Part shown: positions 1-8,676 of the stretch, piece after piece
How the letters are laid out: each line of letters starts with the position of its first letter
Position numbering within the stretch: position 1 is the stretch's first letter
DNA from: Streptomyces humidus
Lineage (GTDB): Bacteria; Actinomycetota; Actinomycetes; Streptomycetales; Streptomycetaceae
NCBI RefSeq assembly: GCF_014649655.1
Contig: NZ_BMTL01000015.1
Coordinates: 62,001-126,000 of the forward strand
Direction: 5' to 3'
DNA length: 64,000 nt
Program-made: the position numbers and the translations under genes
The notes under the pieces: generated by a model
The model's input: only the letters and a program-made list of their open reading frames with translations
Database searches by the model: none
What the model was told of the DNA's origin: nothing

Positions 1-493
1 AGGGCAGCGCCGCGGGGTCGGCCTCGACGCTCTCGGCACGGTGCAGGGCCTGGCTGATCGCCTCGCCGATGTCCGCGAACTGACGCACCTGTTCGGGAGT
101 GAGGACGTCGAACACCGCCCGGCGCACGGCCTCGACGTGTCCGGGGGCCACCTCCTCCAGCAGCGCCCTGCCCTCCTCGGTGAGGAAGGCGAGCTGACCG
201 CGGCCGTCGGCGGGATCCTCCCTGCGGTCGACGAGACCGACCTCGCGCAGCCGGCTCACCGCGTGGGTGAGCCGGCTGCGCGTGATCTTCAGGCGCTGGG
301 CGAGGTCCGACATGCCGAGGGCTCCGTCGGGCGCCATGGAGAGGTAGGCCAGCAGGCTGTAGTCGGCGTGCGTCATCCCGGCGTCGCGCCGCAGCTGGCG
401 GTTGAGGTGGTCGGCGAGCAGCGTGGAGAACTCGACGTAGGCCAGCCAGGCTCGGCGTTCGTCGGCGTTGAGCCAGCGGGGCGTCGTGGACAT
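1..493 (-). CDS. MarR-family transcriptional regulator (3' end cut by window edge)
   Basis: The reading frame starts at ATG 493 and stays open to the left edge, giving 164 residues without a stop, so the C-terminus is missing. It encodes a winged-helix MarR protein: an N-terminal helix (about residues 7-35), then the DNA-binding region with MSDLAQRLKITRSRLTHAV as the recognition segment and the wing sequence VDRREDPADGRGQ, which carries the family's typical D-R-x-D-R-R pattern. MarR dimers usually repress neighbouring or own genes and are released by small ligands. No convincing operator was seen. It lies head-to-tail behind the mannanase gene, but no functional link is evident. Confidence is high for the family; target and ligand are unknown. 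Confidence 0.9.
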   Translation of the reverse strand, partial: MSTTPRWLNADERRAWLAYVEFSTLLADHLNRQLRRDAGMTHADYSLLAYLSMAPDGALGMSDLAQRLKITRSRLTHAVSRLREVGLVDRREDPADGRGQLAFLTEEGRALLEEVAPGHVEAVRRAVFDVLTPEQVRQFADIGEAISQALHRAESVEADPAALP

Positions 494-623
494 GGGCACA
501 CAGTACGGGGTGCCCGAGGGGGGCCGGAGTCCGCGAACCCGGTGGTCGGGCGGGACCGATGACCGGCGGAGGCGGCGAGCACCTCACGCCGGTCGGCGGC
601 CCGGCAGCCCGGCCCTCCGGCCG

Positions 624-2324
624 TCACGTCGTCCGGCACGCACCGCCGTTCAGCGTGAACGCGGTCGGTGCGGTGTTGGTCGCGCCCTTGCTGCCGATGA
701 AGCCGACGGTGACCGAGCCGCCCGCGGGGACGGTGGAGTTGTAGGCGGCGGGGGTCACGTTCACCGAGCCGCCGCTCTGGGCGGCGGTTCCGCCCCACAT
801 GGTGGTGACGCTCTGGCCGTCCGCGAAGGCGAAGGCGAGTCGCCAGCCGCTGACGGGGGTGGAGCCGGTGTTGCGCAGGGTGATCTCCCCCTGGAAGCCG
901 CCCTGCCACTCCCCCACCACGCGGTAGCCGACGGAGCAGGCCACGGCGGGTGCGTCGGCGGTGGTGACGTTCACGGCGCTCGAGCGGGCGGAGCGGTTGC
1001 CGGCGGCGTCACGGGCGTAGACGGCGAAGGTGTACGCCGTGTGAGCCGTCAGGCCGGTCACGGTGGCGGTGGGGGCGGTCGACGCGGCGACGCCGGTCTC
1101 CGTGGTCCCGTCGATCCGCACGACGTCGTAGCCGGCGACGCCGACGTCGTCGGTGGCGGCTGTCCAGGTGAGGGTGGCCGAGGTCGCGGTCACCGCGGAG
1201 GCGGTCGGGGCGCCGGGGGCGGTGGGCGCCTGGGTGTCGCCCGGGGTCCCCCCGCCGAAGACCGTGGCCTCCTTCGCGGTCTGCGCGATCCCGTTGACGC
1301 CGTTGAAGATGCGCTTGCCCCAGGAACTGAGCCGGGCGGGATCGAAGTCGAGCGTCAGGTCGAGGATCGGGTCGGTGTTGCCGCTCCACGACCAGGCCAG
1401 GTAGCCGAGCTTGAGCTGCTGGGCGGCGGCCATCATGGTGTCCTCGTCGGGGTCGCCGTACTGGTCGGCGGGACCGCCGAACTCCCCGATCACGAGAGGC
1501 AGTCCGGCGTCGACGAAGCTGTTCAGGTAGTCGGTGACCTCCGCCGCCGTGTCGAAGACGCTGTACATGTGGATCGAGAAGATCAGGTTGCCGGTGGCGT
1601 CGGCGTCGTACACGGACCGGGCGTTGGCCTTCATCACGCCCTGCCAGTCCTGTCCCCAGTTGGGGGCGTCCACCATGATCGTGTGCCGGAATCCGGCGGC
1701 GCGCAGCTTCTTGACCGCGGCGATCGTGGGCGCCGTCCAGCCCGCCGGGTCGGTGTTGCCCCACGGCTCGTTGCCGATGTTGACGACGATGTAGTCCTCC
1801 TGGCCGGCCAGCACGTCCTTGAGGCCGATCCAGTAGTCGGCCGCCTGGTCGAGCGTGCCGGCCGCGCTGTCCTCGCCGTAGCCGGTGGTGTCGTGTACCT
1901 CCAGGACGCAGATGAGCCGGTTGGCCTTGCACTGGGCGACGACGTTCGCGACGTCGGAGGAGCTGTTCGCGCTCCAGCGGTGGCCGTCGGCGAGGACGAC
2001 GCGCACGGCGTTGGCGCCCATGGCCTTGATGTCGGCGAGCGACTGCGCCGTCCGGCCCGGATACCAGGTGTGGGCGTGGTTGACGCCGCGCATGACGAAG
2101 TCGTTCCCGTTGCCCTCGACCAGGCGGCCGTCGCGAATGTGCAGACCGGCTGCGAGAGTCCCGGGCGAGCGGACCTGCTCCTGGGCGTGTGCGACGGCCG
2201 GGCACAGCGCGCCGACGAGGACCAGGCCGAGGAGGGCCGCCAGTCTGGTCAGCAGCGCGCCCAAGGGGTTGCGCACGGGGTGCGTTCGCGCGGTGCTCGT
2301 GGTCGTGCTTCTTGTCGTTCTCAC
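624..2324 (-). CDS. Secreted GH5 mannan endo-1,4-beta-mannosidase with FnIII and CBM2
   Basis: A 566-residue secreted glycoside hydrolase. The signal peptide covers about residues 1-47 (hydrophobic core LLGLVLVGAL, cleavage after AHA). The GH5 catalytic domain (about 55-357) closely follows the Streptomyces mannanase pattern (VHDTTGYGE, SIHMYSVF, LGYLAWSWSGN), with acid/base Glu186 in NIGNEPWGN and nucleophile Glu281 in VIGEFGG. A fibronectin III linker domain (about 365-455) and a C-terminal family 2 cellulose-binding module (about 463-566, paired Cys near its ends) follow. It should cut beta-mannan backbones in plant cell walls while held to cellulose. The start is GTG with GGAG about 8 bases upstream. 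A perfect CebR-type box lies 57 bases upstream of the start, so induction by cello-oligosaccharides is likely. A plain cellulase is less likely given the sequence pattern. Confidence 0.93.
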   Translation of the reverse strand: MRTTRSTTTSTARTHPVRNPLGALLTRLAALLGLVLVGALCPAVAHAQEQVRSPGTLAAGLHIRDGRLVEGNGNDFVMRGVNHAHTWYPGRTAQSLADIKAMGANAVRVVLADGHRWSANSSSDVANVVAQCKANRLICVLEVHDTTGYGEDSAAGTLDQAADYWIGLKDVLAGQEDYIVVNIGNEPWGNTDPAGWTAPTIAAVKKLRAAGFRHTIMVDAPNWGQDWQGVMKANARSVYDADATGNLIFSIHMYSVFDTAAEVTDYLNSFVDAGLPLVIGEFGGPADQYGDPDEDTMMAAAQQLKLGYLAWSWSGNTDPILDLTLDFDPARLSSWGKRIFNGVNGIAQTAKEATVFGGGTPGDTQAPTAPGAPTASAVTATSATLTWTAATDDVGVAGYDVVRIDGTTETGVAASTAPTATVTGLTAHTAYTFAVYARDAAGNRSARSSAVNVTTADAPAVACSVGYRVVGEWQGGFQGEITLRNTGSTPVSGWRLAFAFADGQSVTTMWGGTAAQSGGSVNVTPAAYNSTVPAGGSVTVGFIGSKGATNTAPTAFTLNGGACRTT

Positions 2325-2380
2325 TGCGACTCCAGAAGTGAGGCCGAGAGACTCAGGCGGAAGAAGGAGGGAGACCTATG

Positions 2381-2394
2381 TGGGAGCGCTCCCA
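2381..2394. promoter_or_regulatory. CebR operator upstream of the mannanase gene
   Basis: TGGGAGCGCTCCCA is a perfect 14-base palindrome identical to the published consensus for CebR, the LacI-family repressor of cellulose utilisation in Streptomyces, which is released by cellobiose/cellotriose. It lies between the mannanase start codon (2324) and the upstream region, where it could block transcription. The link to CebR is by motif identity only. Confidence 0.85.
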
Positions 2395-2820
2395 TAAAGC
2401 CATCGTGCCGCGTACACGTCAAGACATCGCGCACAGTTCCCGTCGCCGTGCGCGGCAGGCGGGGGCGACCTCGACGGGCGGCCCCTGACGGGACGGGGCC
2501 CCTCATGGGAACGGGGCCGGAATTGCCGCTCGGCGCCGGGGCGCCGAAACGGCCGGAATTCGCCGCACCGTCGCGGACGGAACTCACGTCTCGAACGGCT
2601 GCGGGAGTCGCCGCTGGAGTTGATTCCAAGGGCTTTCGCAAGTCATGCCATGGGGCTCTCCGTGAACTCTCCCCTTGACCTTTCGGTGACGGGAATGTGT
2701 GGATGTTGTACCCACCGAACGCGCGGTGCCTGCGTATAGGCCTTTCGGTACGGATTCGATCCGTCGCCGCCGACCGGGGCCGCTTGCGACGATTTCCGCG
2801 GTGCAGTAACCAGGTGAACC
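2395..2820. other. Intergenic region between mannanase and yceI-like gene
   Basis: This 426-base divergent region must hold promoters for both flanking genes. It contains several GC-rich short inverted repeats (for example GGCGCC pairs near 2536-2552) and a possible -35-like TTGACC at about 2675, without a convincing matching -10. No credible gene was seen; the open frames crossing it have no ribosome site and shadow the flanking genes. Confidence 0.4.
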
Positions 2821-3468
2821 ATGAACCTGTTCACCCGCGGCGCGTCCACCCGACGTCCGGCGCCCCCCGCCGCTCCGCAACCCGCCGTCGGCCCGCCCGG
2901 CCTGCGGCCGGATCCCGCTCTGGCGGCGCTGTCCGGAGATTGGATGATCGACCCCGCGCACAGCCGCATCGGCTTCTCCGTTCGCCATGCCTTGGTCACG
3001 ACGGTGCGCGGCGCTTTCACCGAGTACCGCAGCCGCCTCTGGTTCGACGGGCGCGACCCGTCCCGCTCACGGGCCGAGATCCTGCTGTCCACGGCCAGCG
3101 TCGACACCGGCGTGGAGCAGCGCGACGCCCACCTCGTCGGCCGGGATTTCCTGGACGCGGCGAGATATCCGCATATGCGTTTCACGAGTACCGCCGTAGA
3201 ACTCGTCGACTCGGACGTCTACCGCATGACCGGCGATCTCACCATCAAGAACGCCACTCGTCCCGTGGTTCTCGAACTCACCTACATAGGGCATGTCACC
3301 GATCCGTTCGGATATGAACGCGCCGGTTTCGACGGCACGACCACGATCGACCGTTCGGAATGGGGCCTCACCTACAATGCCCGGCTGGCCGAGGGCGGCG
3401 CGATGGTCAGCGAGAAGGTGCGTCTGCAATTCGACATCGCGGCCATTCGCACCCCCGACACCGACTGA
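2821..3468 (+). CDS. YceI family protein
   Basis: A 215-residue protein with a YceI lipocalin-like beta-barrel from about residue 40 (GDWMIDPAHSRIGFSVRH) to 210. The motifs W-x-I-D-x-x-H-S-x-I-x-F-x-V-x-H, the block VDTGVEQRDAHLVGRDFLDA and the GDLTIKNATRPV turn are diagnostic. YceI proteins bind isoprenoid or fatty amide ligands; some are periplasmic, but this one has no signal peptide. Its N-terminal 38 residues are Pro/Ala-rich and probably disordered. The start at ATG 2821 has only a weak upstream purine stretch (CCAGGTGAACC), and the next in-frame Met (about residue 42) would remove part of the barrel. No operon partner is evident. The biological role is unknown. Confidence 0.85.
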   Translation: MNLFTRGASTRRPAPPAAPQPAVGPPGLRPDPALAALSGDWMIDPAHSRIGFSVRHALVTTVRGAFTEYRSRLWFDGRDPSRSRAEILLSTASVDTGVEQRDAHLVGRDFLDAARYPHMRFTSTAVELVDSDVYRMTGDLTIKNATRPVVLELTYIGHVTDPFGYERAGFDGTTTIDRSEWGLTYNARLAEGGAMVSEKVRLQFDIAAIRTPDTD

Positions 3469-4003
3469 CGGCAGCCCCGGCGGCACCCCGGTGGAGCTCT
3501 GTCGGCGGCGTCGGGGGCGTACCCGCGGGCGGACGGTTCCTCGCCCTGCTGAACCGCGGCCGGCAAGCGGCCGAGGTCGGACTGCCGATGCCGGACGCAG
3601 GATGACCGAAGGTCGGACTGCGGACGCCGACCGCCGGATCGACACGAGGGACGGCGTCCACGGCGTCCACGGCGTTCGGGGGCAGGACCCAGGGGAGGCG
3701 GCGGGGCAGCTAGGCGGAGCCTCCGGTCAGCGCCTGTGCGCCACGGCCCGGTCAGCCGCTCCGCCGCACGCCGGTGAGCAGCGCGGTCGTCGCGCCGTCG
3801 GCGGCGACCTCGGTCGCACCGCGCGGACGACGGCCACGCCCTCACCCCCCTCCCTGGTCCAGGGGGCCTGTGCGATCCGCTGGTGTGGGCGGTGCGCCCC
3901 CCGGTGTTATTCAATGAGGTGTGCGGTCGGGGATCTCGGGGCCCTGTCGCACGGATCCGAGTAACGACCCCGGTGCCGTGCCGGGGATTGCCGAGAGAGC
4001 CGC
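3469..4003. other. Intergenic region upstream of PP2C phosphatase
   Basis: This 535-base region between two rightward genes has no credible coding frame. It contains a short direct repeat of ggcgtccac around 3650-3670 and an AT-richer patch (GTGTTATTCAATGAG, about 3903-3917), the best place for a promoter of the downstream phosphatase. No operator was recognised. Confidence 0.35.
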
Positions 4004-6160
4004 ATGGACTCCACGCCCTCCTCCTCGTCGCCGTTCGACCTGGTCAGCAGCGCCTTGGGGCGCTACGTCCCGGGCGGCGGATCAGCTGCGGCCGCTGATC
4101 CCGACGATGCGCGGGAGGACCGTGCGTCGGACCCGCCCGTTTCCGAGGGCCCGCCGGCCGACCGTCAGGAGCAGATCCTCGGTGTGGTCAACCTGGACGG
4201 CGATCTGAGGATCACCCGCAGCAATCTGGACGCCGCCGTCTTCGCGGGTCTCGACGCCGTTCCCGGCAGCCCTTTCGCCGACCTCCTGCCCCCCGGGGAC
4301 GTACCGACGGTCACCCGGCGGCTGCGGCAGGTCCTGGAGATCGGCGAGGCGCACGTCGCCCGGATCCAGCGCCTGCGGCGCGGCGACGGGTCGGAGCTGG
4401 TGGTCTCGATGAGCATCCTGCCCGCCGCGGCGCCCCAGGAGGGCCTGACGGTCTCCTTGATCGCCATGGCCAGGAGACTGCATCTGTACGCGGCCGAGAC
4501 CGCGATCGGCACCTCGCTGGACATCGGCGAGACCGCTCAGTCGCTGGCGGAGTCCCTGCTCGCCTGGGGGGACGTGGCCGCCGTCGACCTCGACTTCGCC
4601 GTGTGGACGGGCGAGGGAGTCACCGAGCGGGCGCAGGGGCGCATCCGGCTGCGGCGGGCGGCCCTGGTCCCGGACCGGGCCTGGCCCGAGGGCTACGTCA
4701 CTCCGGGCGGCGACCTTCCGGGCGACGCGAGCCGCCTGCTCGCGCAGGCGGTACGACGGAACGACGCTCCGCAGGCCATCGTCATACCGGACCGGAAGTC
4801 GGTCGAGCGGCTGCTCGGCAGCCCGCGGGTGATCCGGGCCCTGGTGCCCGGCGACCGGTCGGCGAGCGTGGCCTGCATACCCCTGGTCCTGGACGGCGAG
4901 CCGCCCGTCGTGCTGGGCGTGGCGGAGGTCTGGCGCAGGGCGAACCGCCCCTTCCACGACAGCGACCTGTTCGATCTGCAGGAGCTGGTGGCCAGGACCG
5001 CCCATCACGTCGACCTGGCGCGTCAGCACCAGCGCGAGCACACCCAGGTGCTGGCGTTGCAGCGCCGGCTGCTGCCCCGGACCGGCGGCAACACCGTCGA
5101 CATCGCCAGCGTGTACCAGCCCGCCACCCCCGACAGCGCGGGCGTCGGCGGCGACTGGGTGAACAGCTTCCCGCTGGCGGACGGCCGTACTGCGCTGGTG
5201 GTCGGCGACGTCGTCGGGCACGGCCTGGGGGCCGCGGCGACCATGGGCCAGCTGAGCATGGAGGCACGCGCGCTGCTGTCCGCGGGGCTGGCCCCCGACG
5301 AGGTGCTGGAGCACCTGGACGAGACCATCACCCTGCTGGACGACGCGGAGTCCGGGCTGGCCGCCGGTTACAGCGCCCTCGGCTCCACCTGCTGCATCGC
5401 CCTCTACGACCCGGTCAGCCACCAGATGACGCTCTCCAGCGCCGGCCATCTGCCCCCGGTCCTCGTTCTTCCGAACGGCGAGGCGGGCCCGCTCGCGCTG
5501 CGCCCTCATCCCGGTCTGGGCACCGAGTTCGCGCTGCGCGAGCCGTTCGACGTGCACACGTTCGAAACGCCGCCGGGCTCCGTGCTCGCCCTCTACACCG
5601 ACGGTCTGGTGGAGGATCCGGCTCTGTCGATCGACGAGGGCATCGGCAAGCTGGCGGAGGTCGTGTCCACGGTGCACCCCTGGGACGCCCTGGAGCAGGC
5701 CGCACGGCACGTCGTCTCCACGCTGGTGCCCGCGCGGCAGCGCGACGACGTCACGCTGCTGCTCGCGCGCATGATCGGCTATCGCAAGGGCGACACCGCG
5801 ACCTGGCGGCTGCCCGCCCGCGAGGACGCGCCGGCCCGCGCCCGCGCGCACGTCTCCGCGCTGCTGCGGCAATGGCACACCAGGGACGTGTCCCGCGACG
5901 ACGTGACGCTGCTGATCAGCGAGCTGGTCACCAACGCGGTGCGCTTCGCCACCGGCCCCATCACGGTGCGGCTGATCAGGGCGGGTCACGGCCTGCTGTG
6001 CGAGGTGGGCGACACCGGCAACGGCAGGCCGCGTCTGAGCGCGGGCGGCCTCCTCGACGACGGCGGGCGCGGCCTGCACATCGTGCACAGGCTCACCACC
6101 CGCTGGGGTGTGCGGTGGACGGACACCGGCAAGGTCGTGTGGGCGGAAGTCGCGGGGTGA
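4004..6160 (+). CDS. PAS-GAF-PP2C (SpoIIE) phosphatase with C-terminal HATPase domain
   Basis: A 718-residue soluble signalling protein. After a low-complexity N-terminus come a PAS-like region (about 55-155), a GAF-like region (about 165-340), a PP2C/SpoIIE phosphatase domain (about 355-575; GVGGDWVNSFPLADGRTALV, VGDVVGHGLGAAATMGQL and QRDDVTLLLARM supply the metal-binding Asp residues) and a histidine-kinase-like ATPase (about 590-718; SELVTNAVRFATGP, DDGGRGLHIVHRL). The phosphatase half should dephosphorylate anti-sigma-factor antagonists, while the ATPase half resembles RsbW-type anti-sigma kinases, so one polypeptide carries two opposing partner-switching activities. Such fusions are common in Streptomyces. 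No anti-sigma antagonist or sigma gene is adjacent. Start ATG 4004 follows a GAGAG purine stretch. Confidence 0.9.
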   Translation: MDSTPSSSSPFDLVSSALGRYVPGGGSAAAADPDDAREDRASDPPVSEGPPADRQEQILGVVNLDGDLRITRSNLDAAVFAGLDAVPGSPFADLLPPGDVPTVTRRLRQVLEIGEAHVARIQRLRRGDGSELVVSMSILPAAAPQEGLTVSLIAMARRLHLYAAETAIGTSLDIGETAQSLAESLLAWGDVAAVDLDFAVWTGEGVTERAQGRIRLRRAALVPDRAWPEGYVTPGGDLPGDASRLLAQAVRRNDAPQAIVIPDRKSVERLLGSPRVIRALVPGDRSASVACIPLVLDGEPPVVLGVAEVWRRANRPFHDSDLFDLQELVARTAHHVDLARQHQREHTQVLALQRRLLPRTGGNTVDIASVYQPATPDSAGVGGDWVNSFPLADGRTALVVGDVVGHGLGAAATMGQLSMEARALLSAGLAPDEVLEHLDETITLLDDAESGLAAGYSALGSTCCIALYDPVSHQMTLSSAGHLPPVLVLPNGEAGPLALRPHPGLGTEFALREPFDVHTFETPPGSVLALYTDGLVEDPALSIDEGIGKLAEVVSTVHPWDALEQAARHVVSTLVPARQRDDVTLLLARMIGYRKGDTATWRLPAREDAPARARAHVSALLRQWHTRDVSRDDVTLLISELVTNAVRFATGPITVRLIRAGHGLLCEVGDTGNGRPRLSAGGLLDDGGRGLHIVHRLTTRWGVRWTDTGKVVWAEVAG

Positions 6161-6449
6161 CGCGTCCACGGGCGGCGCGCGCCCCGCGCACCCGGGCGCG
6201 TCGTGAGCCGGGGCGGCGTGCGCGTCGGCCGGCGCCGCCGACGGCACGAAGGGCGCCGCTCGACGGAACGGGCGGCGCCGTCGACGCTGCCGGGCGCCGC
6301 CCGGCACCGCCCGGCACCGCCCGGTGACATGAGCGGTGGCGGGATCGTCATCGGCCATGGGCCGACCCGCTCGCCGGGCCCGACCGGTCCGAGCGGAGAT
6401 GCGGACGTGCCCTCTCGCCGCCACGCCGCCAGGGTGGCGTGGGCTCGCG

Positions 6450-7634
6450 CTACAGCCACTCCCCGGCCAGGGCGGTGGCGGTGAGGCCCGGCGCCGCCGC
6501 GTACAGGACGGCGTGATCGCCCGGTTTCTGACCGGCGTCATGCGCCCGCCTCAGGATGTCGAACACGGCCGCGCCTCCGCGGTTGCCGCTCGTGTAGCTG
6601 TCGCGGCTGTACCGGAGCAGCCCCGAGGGCCAGGTGTCGGGCATCGTCTGCTCCATGTACTCCAGCACCCGGGTGCCGCCGGGGTGGGCGAGCAGCACGT
6701 CGGGATGCCAGGAGTCGGGGTCGTCCTGGTACCGGACGCGCAGCCACTCCCACATCGCGGTGACCGTCTCCTGTACGGCCCGCGGCCCGCGCCGGTCCAT
6801 CACGAAGTGGGTGCCGTCCGCCCGCGTGTCCAGGCGGTGCAGGTCCTGCGTGCCGGGCAGGGTGTGGTGCCAGGCTGCGTCCAGCCGCAGCACCGACTCG
6901 CGCCTCGGCCGGCCGGTGACCACCGCGGCGACCGCGGTGTCCGCGAACAGCAGCCGGACGATCAGGGACTCGAGGGTGTCGTCCGCGGGCTGGTAGGTCG
7001 TGCTCAGCGCCTCCGCGATCACGACCAGGACCACCCGGTCGGGGTCCGCGGCCACGAGATCCGCCGCGAGGGCCAGGGAGCGGGTCCCCGCGACGCAGGC
7101 CCACTGTGTGGCCGGCAGCAGCAGCACGTCGTTGCGGAGCCCGAGCCTGTTGGTGAGGGAGAGGTCCAGACCCGGCAGGGCCGGGGTGGTGGAGTGACTG
7201 GTGATCAGACAGTCGACGTCCGCGGCGTCCAGGCCGGCGATCTGCAGGGCGCCGCGCGCCGCGCGCTCCCCGTAGGACTGCACGGCTTCCCAGGCCGGGG
7301 CGGTGCGCTCCTGGACGGTCTGCGGCGCGGGTATCGCCTCGAGGGCGGCGATCACGCGGTCCACGTCCTGCTGCGCGAACCCGTCGCGGGCCAGGGCCTC
7401 TTGGGCGGGTCCGGCGCCGACAGCCCGCAGGGCGCCGCCGTCGCCGGGCGCGACGGCGGTCTCCAGCGGCAGCATCCATCCACGGGTCTCGATGCCCGTG
7501 CCTGCCGCGATGCCGTCGATCCGCGGCGCCCACGCCGCATGCGGGTGCCGGTCGCGCACCTCCGCCACGATCTGGCTGGTATCGACGGCGTGCTCACCGT
7601 GTATCACGGCGGGAGGACAGAGGTAAGCGGCCAT
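6450..7634 (-). CDS. Type III polyketide synthase (chalcone synthase family)
   Basis: A 394-residue thiolase-fold homodimeric enzyme expected to load an acyl starter and extend it with malonyl-type units. The catalytic triad is visible: Cys180 in ATQWACVAGTRS, His317 in LLAHPGGTRVLEY and Asn351 in YTSGNRGGAAVF; the C-terminal Gly-rich loop is APGLTATALAGEW. The start ATG 7634 is preferred over GTG 7643 because GAAAGG sits 8 bases upstream of the ATG but directly against the GTG. It does not look like RppA (tetrahydroxynaphthalene synthase), whose motifs differ, and is nearer to the alkylpyrone/alkylresorcinol-type enzymes. It is a lone leftward gene with over 1 kb of noncoding DNA in front; the product is unpredictable from sequence alone. 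Confidence 0.93.
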   Translation of the reverse strand: MAAYLCPPAVIHGEHAVDTSQIVAEVRDRHPHAAWAPRIDGIAAGTGIETRGWMLPLETAVAPGDGGALRAVGAGPAQEALARDGFAQQDVDRVIAALEAIPAPQTVQERTAPAWEAVQSYGERAARGALQIAGLDAADVDCLITSHSTTPALPGLDLSLTNRLGLRNDVLLLPATQWACVAGTRSLALAADLVAADPDRVVLVVIAEALSTTYQPADDTLESLIVRLLFADTAVAAVVTGRPRRESVLRLDAAWHHTLPGTQDLHRLDTRADGTHFVMDRRGPRAVQETVTAMWEWLRVRYQDDPDSWHPDVLLAHPGGTRVLEYMEQTMPDTWPSGLLRYSRDSYTSGNRGGAAVFDILRRAHDAGQKPGDHAVLYAAAPGLTATALAGEWL

Positions 7635-7900
7635 GTTGGGCACCTTTCGAGGGTACGAGGAGGAACGTCACGAGGACTGCGCCACGGGCCTCTTGGGGAC
7701 TTCGCGCCCGTCCCGACGGGCTCCGCGTCGGGAGCCGCTGCCGTGTCGCCTGTCGAGCATGGACGCCAAAAGGACATTTCCGCTGTGACTTAGACAACTT
7801 GGGCGACTCTGAGCGGGGTGATACGGCACACACCGCCGCAGCGCAGTCCCGCAGAGCGGTTCCGTGAGGTCGCCCCTGACGGGTCGCCAGCCCTGCACCC

Positions 7901-7943
7901 CGTCAGGCGGCACGCCGTCAGGGCGGCACGCCGTCAGGGCGGG
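7901..7943. repeat. Short tandem repeat, 16-base unit, 2.7 copies
   Basis: Units of CGTCAGGGCGGCACGC occur at 7901-7915 (one base shorter), 7916-7931 and, partly, 7932-7943. This is a slippage-type duplication in noncoding DNA with no obvious function. Confidence 0.7.
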
Positions 7944-8586
7944 CGCCTCGTCGAGGGCACGTCGTCGGGCGCGCCAGGCCGGGCAGTCGTCGGGACATCG
8001 AGATGATCGAGGTGCGGCCTCCGGCCCGGCGGGCCGGTCGGCCGGGCCGGGCGCGCGACGGGCGGGCGGCGCGGGGGCCTGCTGATCGCCGGTGGACCGG
8101 ATGCGGGTCACCGGCAGGCGCGCGAAGGCCGTGCGCAGGCCGACAGGACCCCGGACCCGCCGCTCTCCGGGGTCAGGCCCGGGCTCAGGCCGAGGAGGGC
8201 GGCCGTCCGTTCGGGGCGGGCGCGGTGACGGCCGAGCGGTCCGGCTCCCGCGCTCCCGAGCCAGTTCTCCGTTCCGGGGCCGACGCGATACGGCGCCGCT
8301 TCCGATCAGGCGCGGCGGGAGAGCTGTCCGCGCACCGGGGCGGGGCGGGGGCCGGTGTGCGGGCGGCCCGCCACGACGACGGTCGGCGCGGTCTCTCGCT
8401 TCTGGTCGCGCTGACCGTCGTCCGGCACATCCGGCATGTCCGGCTCATCCGGCGTCGTGGGTGGCCGTTCGATCCGATGGAGCCGCGGCCCGGGCCCGGG
8501 AACGGTCGCCGCCGGAACTCCCCGGGCCCTGAGGCCGGCGCCGCAGAGCGCCGCGTCGTCCGCGGACGGGGCCCGGCACAGCCCAA

Positions 8587-8604
8587 AGGCCCCCGCAGGG
8601 GCCT
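8587..8604 (-). terminator. Hairpin downstream of the 2OG oxygenase gene
   Basis: AGGCCCC and GGGGCCT form a 7-base-pair stem with a 4-base loop, 73 bases beyond the stop of the leftward oxygenase gene. There is no U-tract, as is usual for Streptomyces terminators. It is moderately likely to be the terminator of that gene. Confidence 0.45.
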
Positions 8605-8676
8605 CTGGTGAGTCTCCGGTGGCCGATCGGCCGGGTGGCGATCGCCTGCCGCGTGTCCCCGGCCCGGACAGCACGC

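Larger units (their letters stand above)
7635..8676. other. 1-kb noncoding region between PKS and 2OG oxygenase genes
   Basis: No frame here has both a ribosome site and Streptomyces-like codon use; the open frames are overlapping GC-rich shadows. It contains a short tandem repeat (7901-7943) and a hairpin (8587-8604). The PKS promoter should lie in its left end. AT content is modestly raised around 7775-7805 (ATTTCCGCTGTGACTTAGAC), the best candidate promoter zone on either strand. Confidence 0.35.

Noticed and set aside
3293..3964. Rightward frame overlapping the yceI-like gene end
   Set aside because: It begins inside the YceI coding region in another frame and lacks a start site and any domain.
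6450..7634. Type III PKS as RppA (tetrahydroxynaphthalene synthase)
   Set aside because: The active-site surroundings (ATQWACVAGTRS) differ from the RppA pattern, and there is no P-450 partner gene next to it.
8003..8611. Rightward open frame of about 200 codons in the noncoding region
   Set aside because: Arg/Gly/Pro-rich product, no ribosome site, overlapping open frames on both strands, no recognised family.
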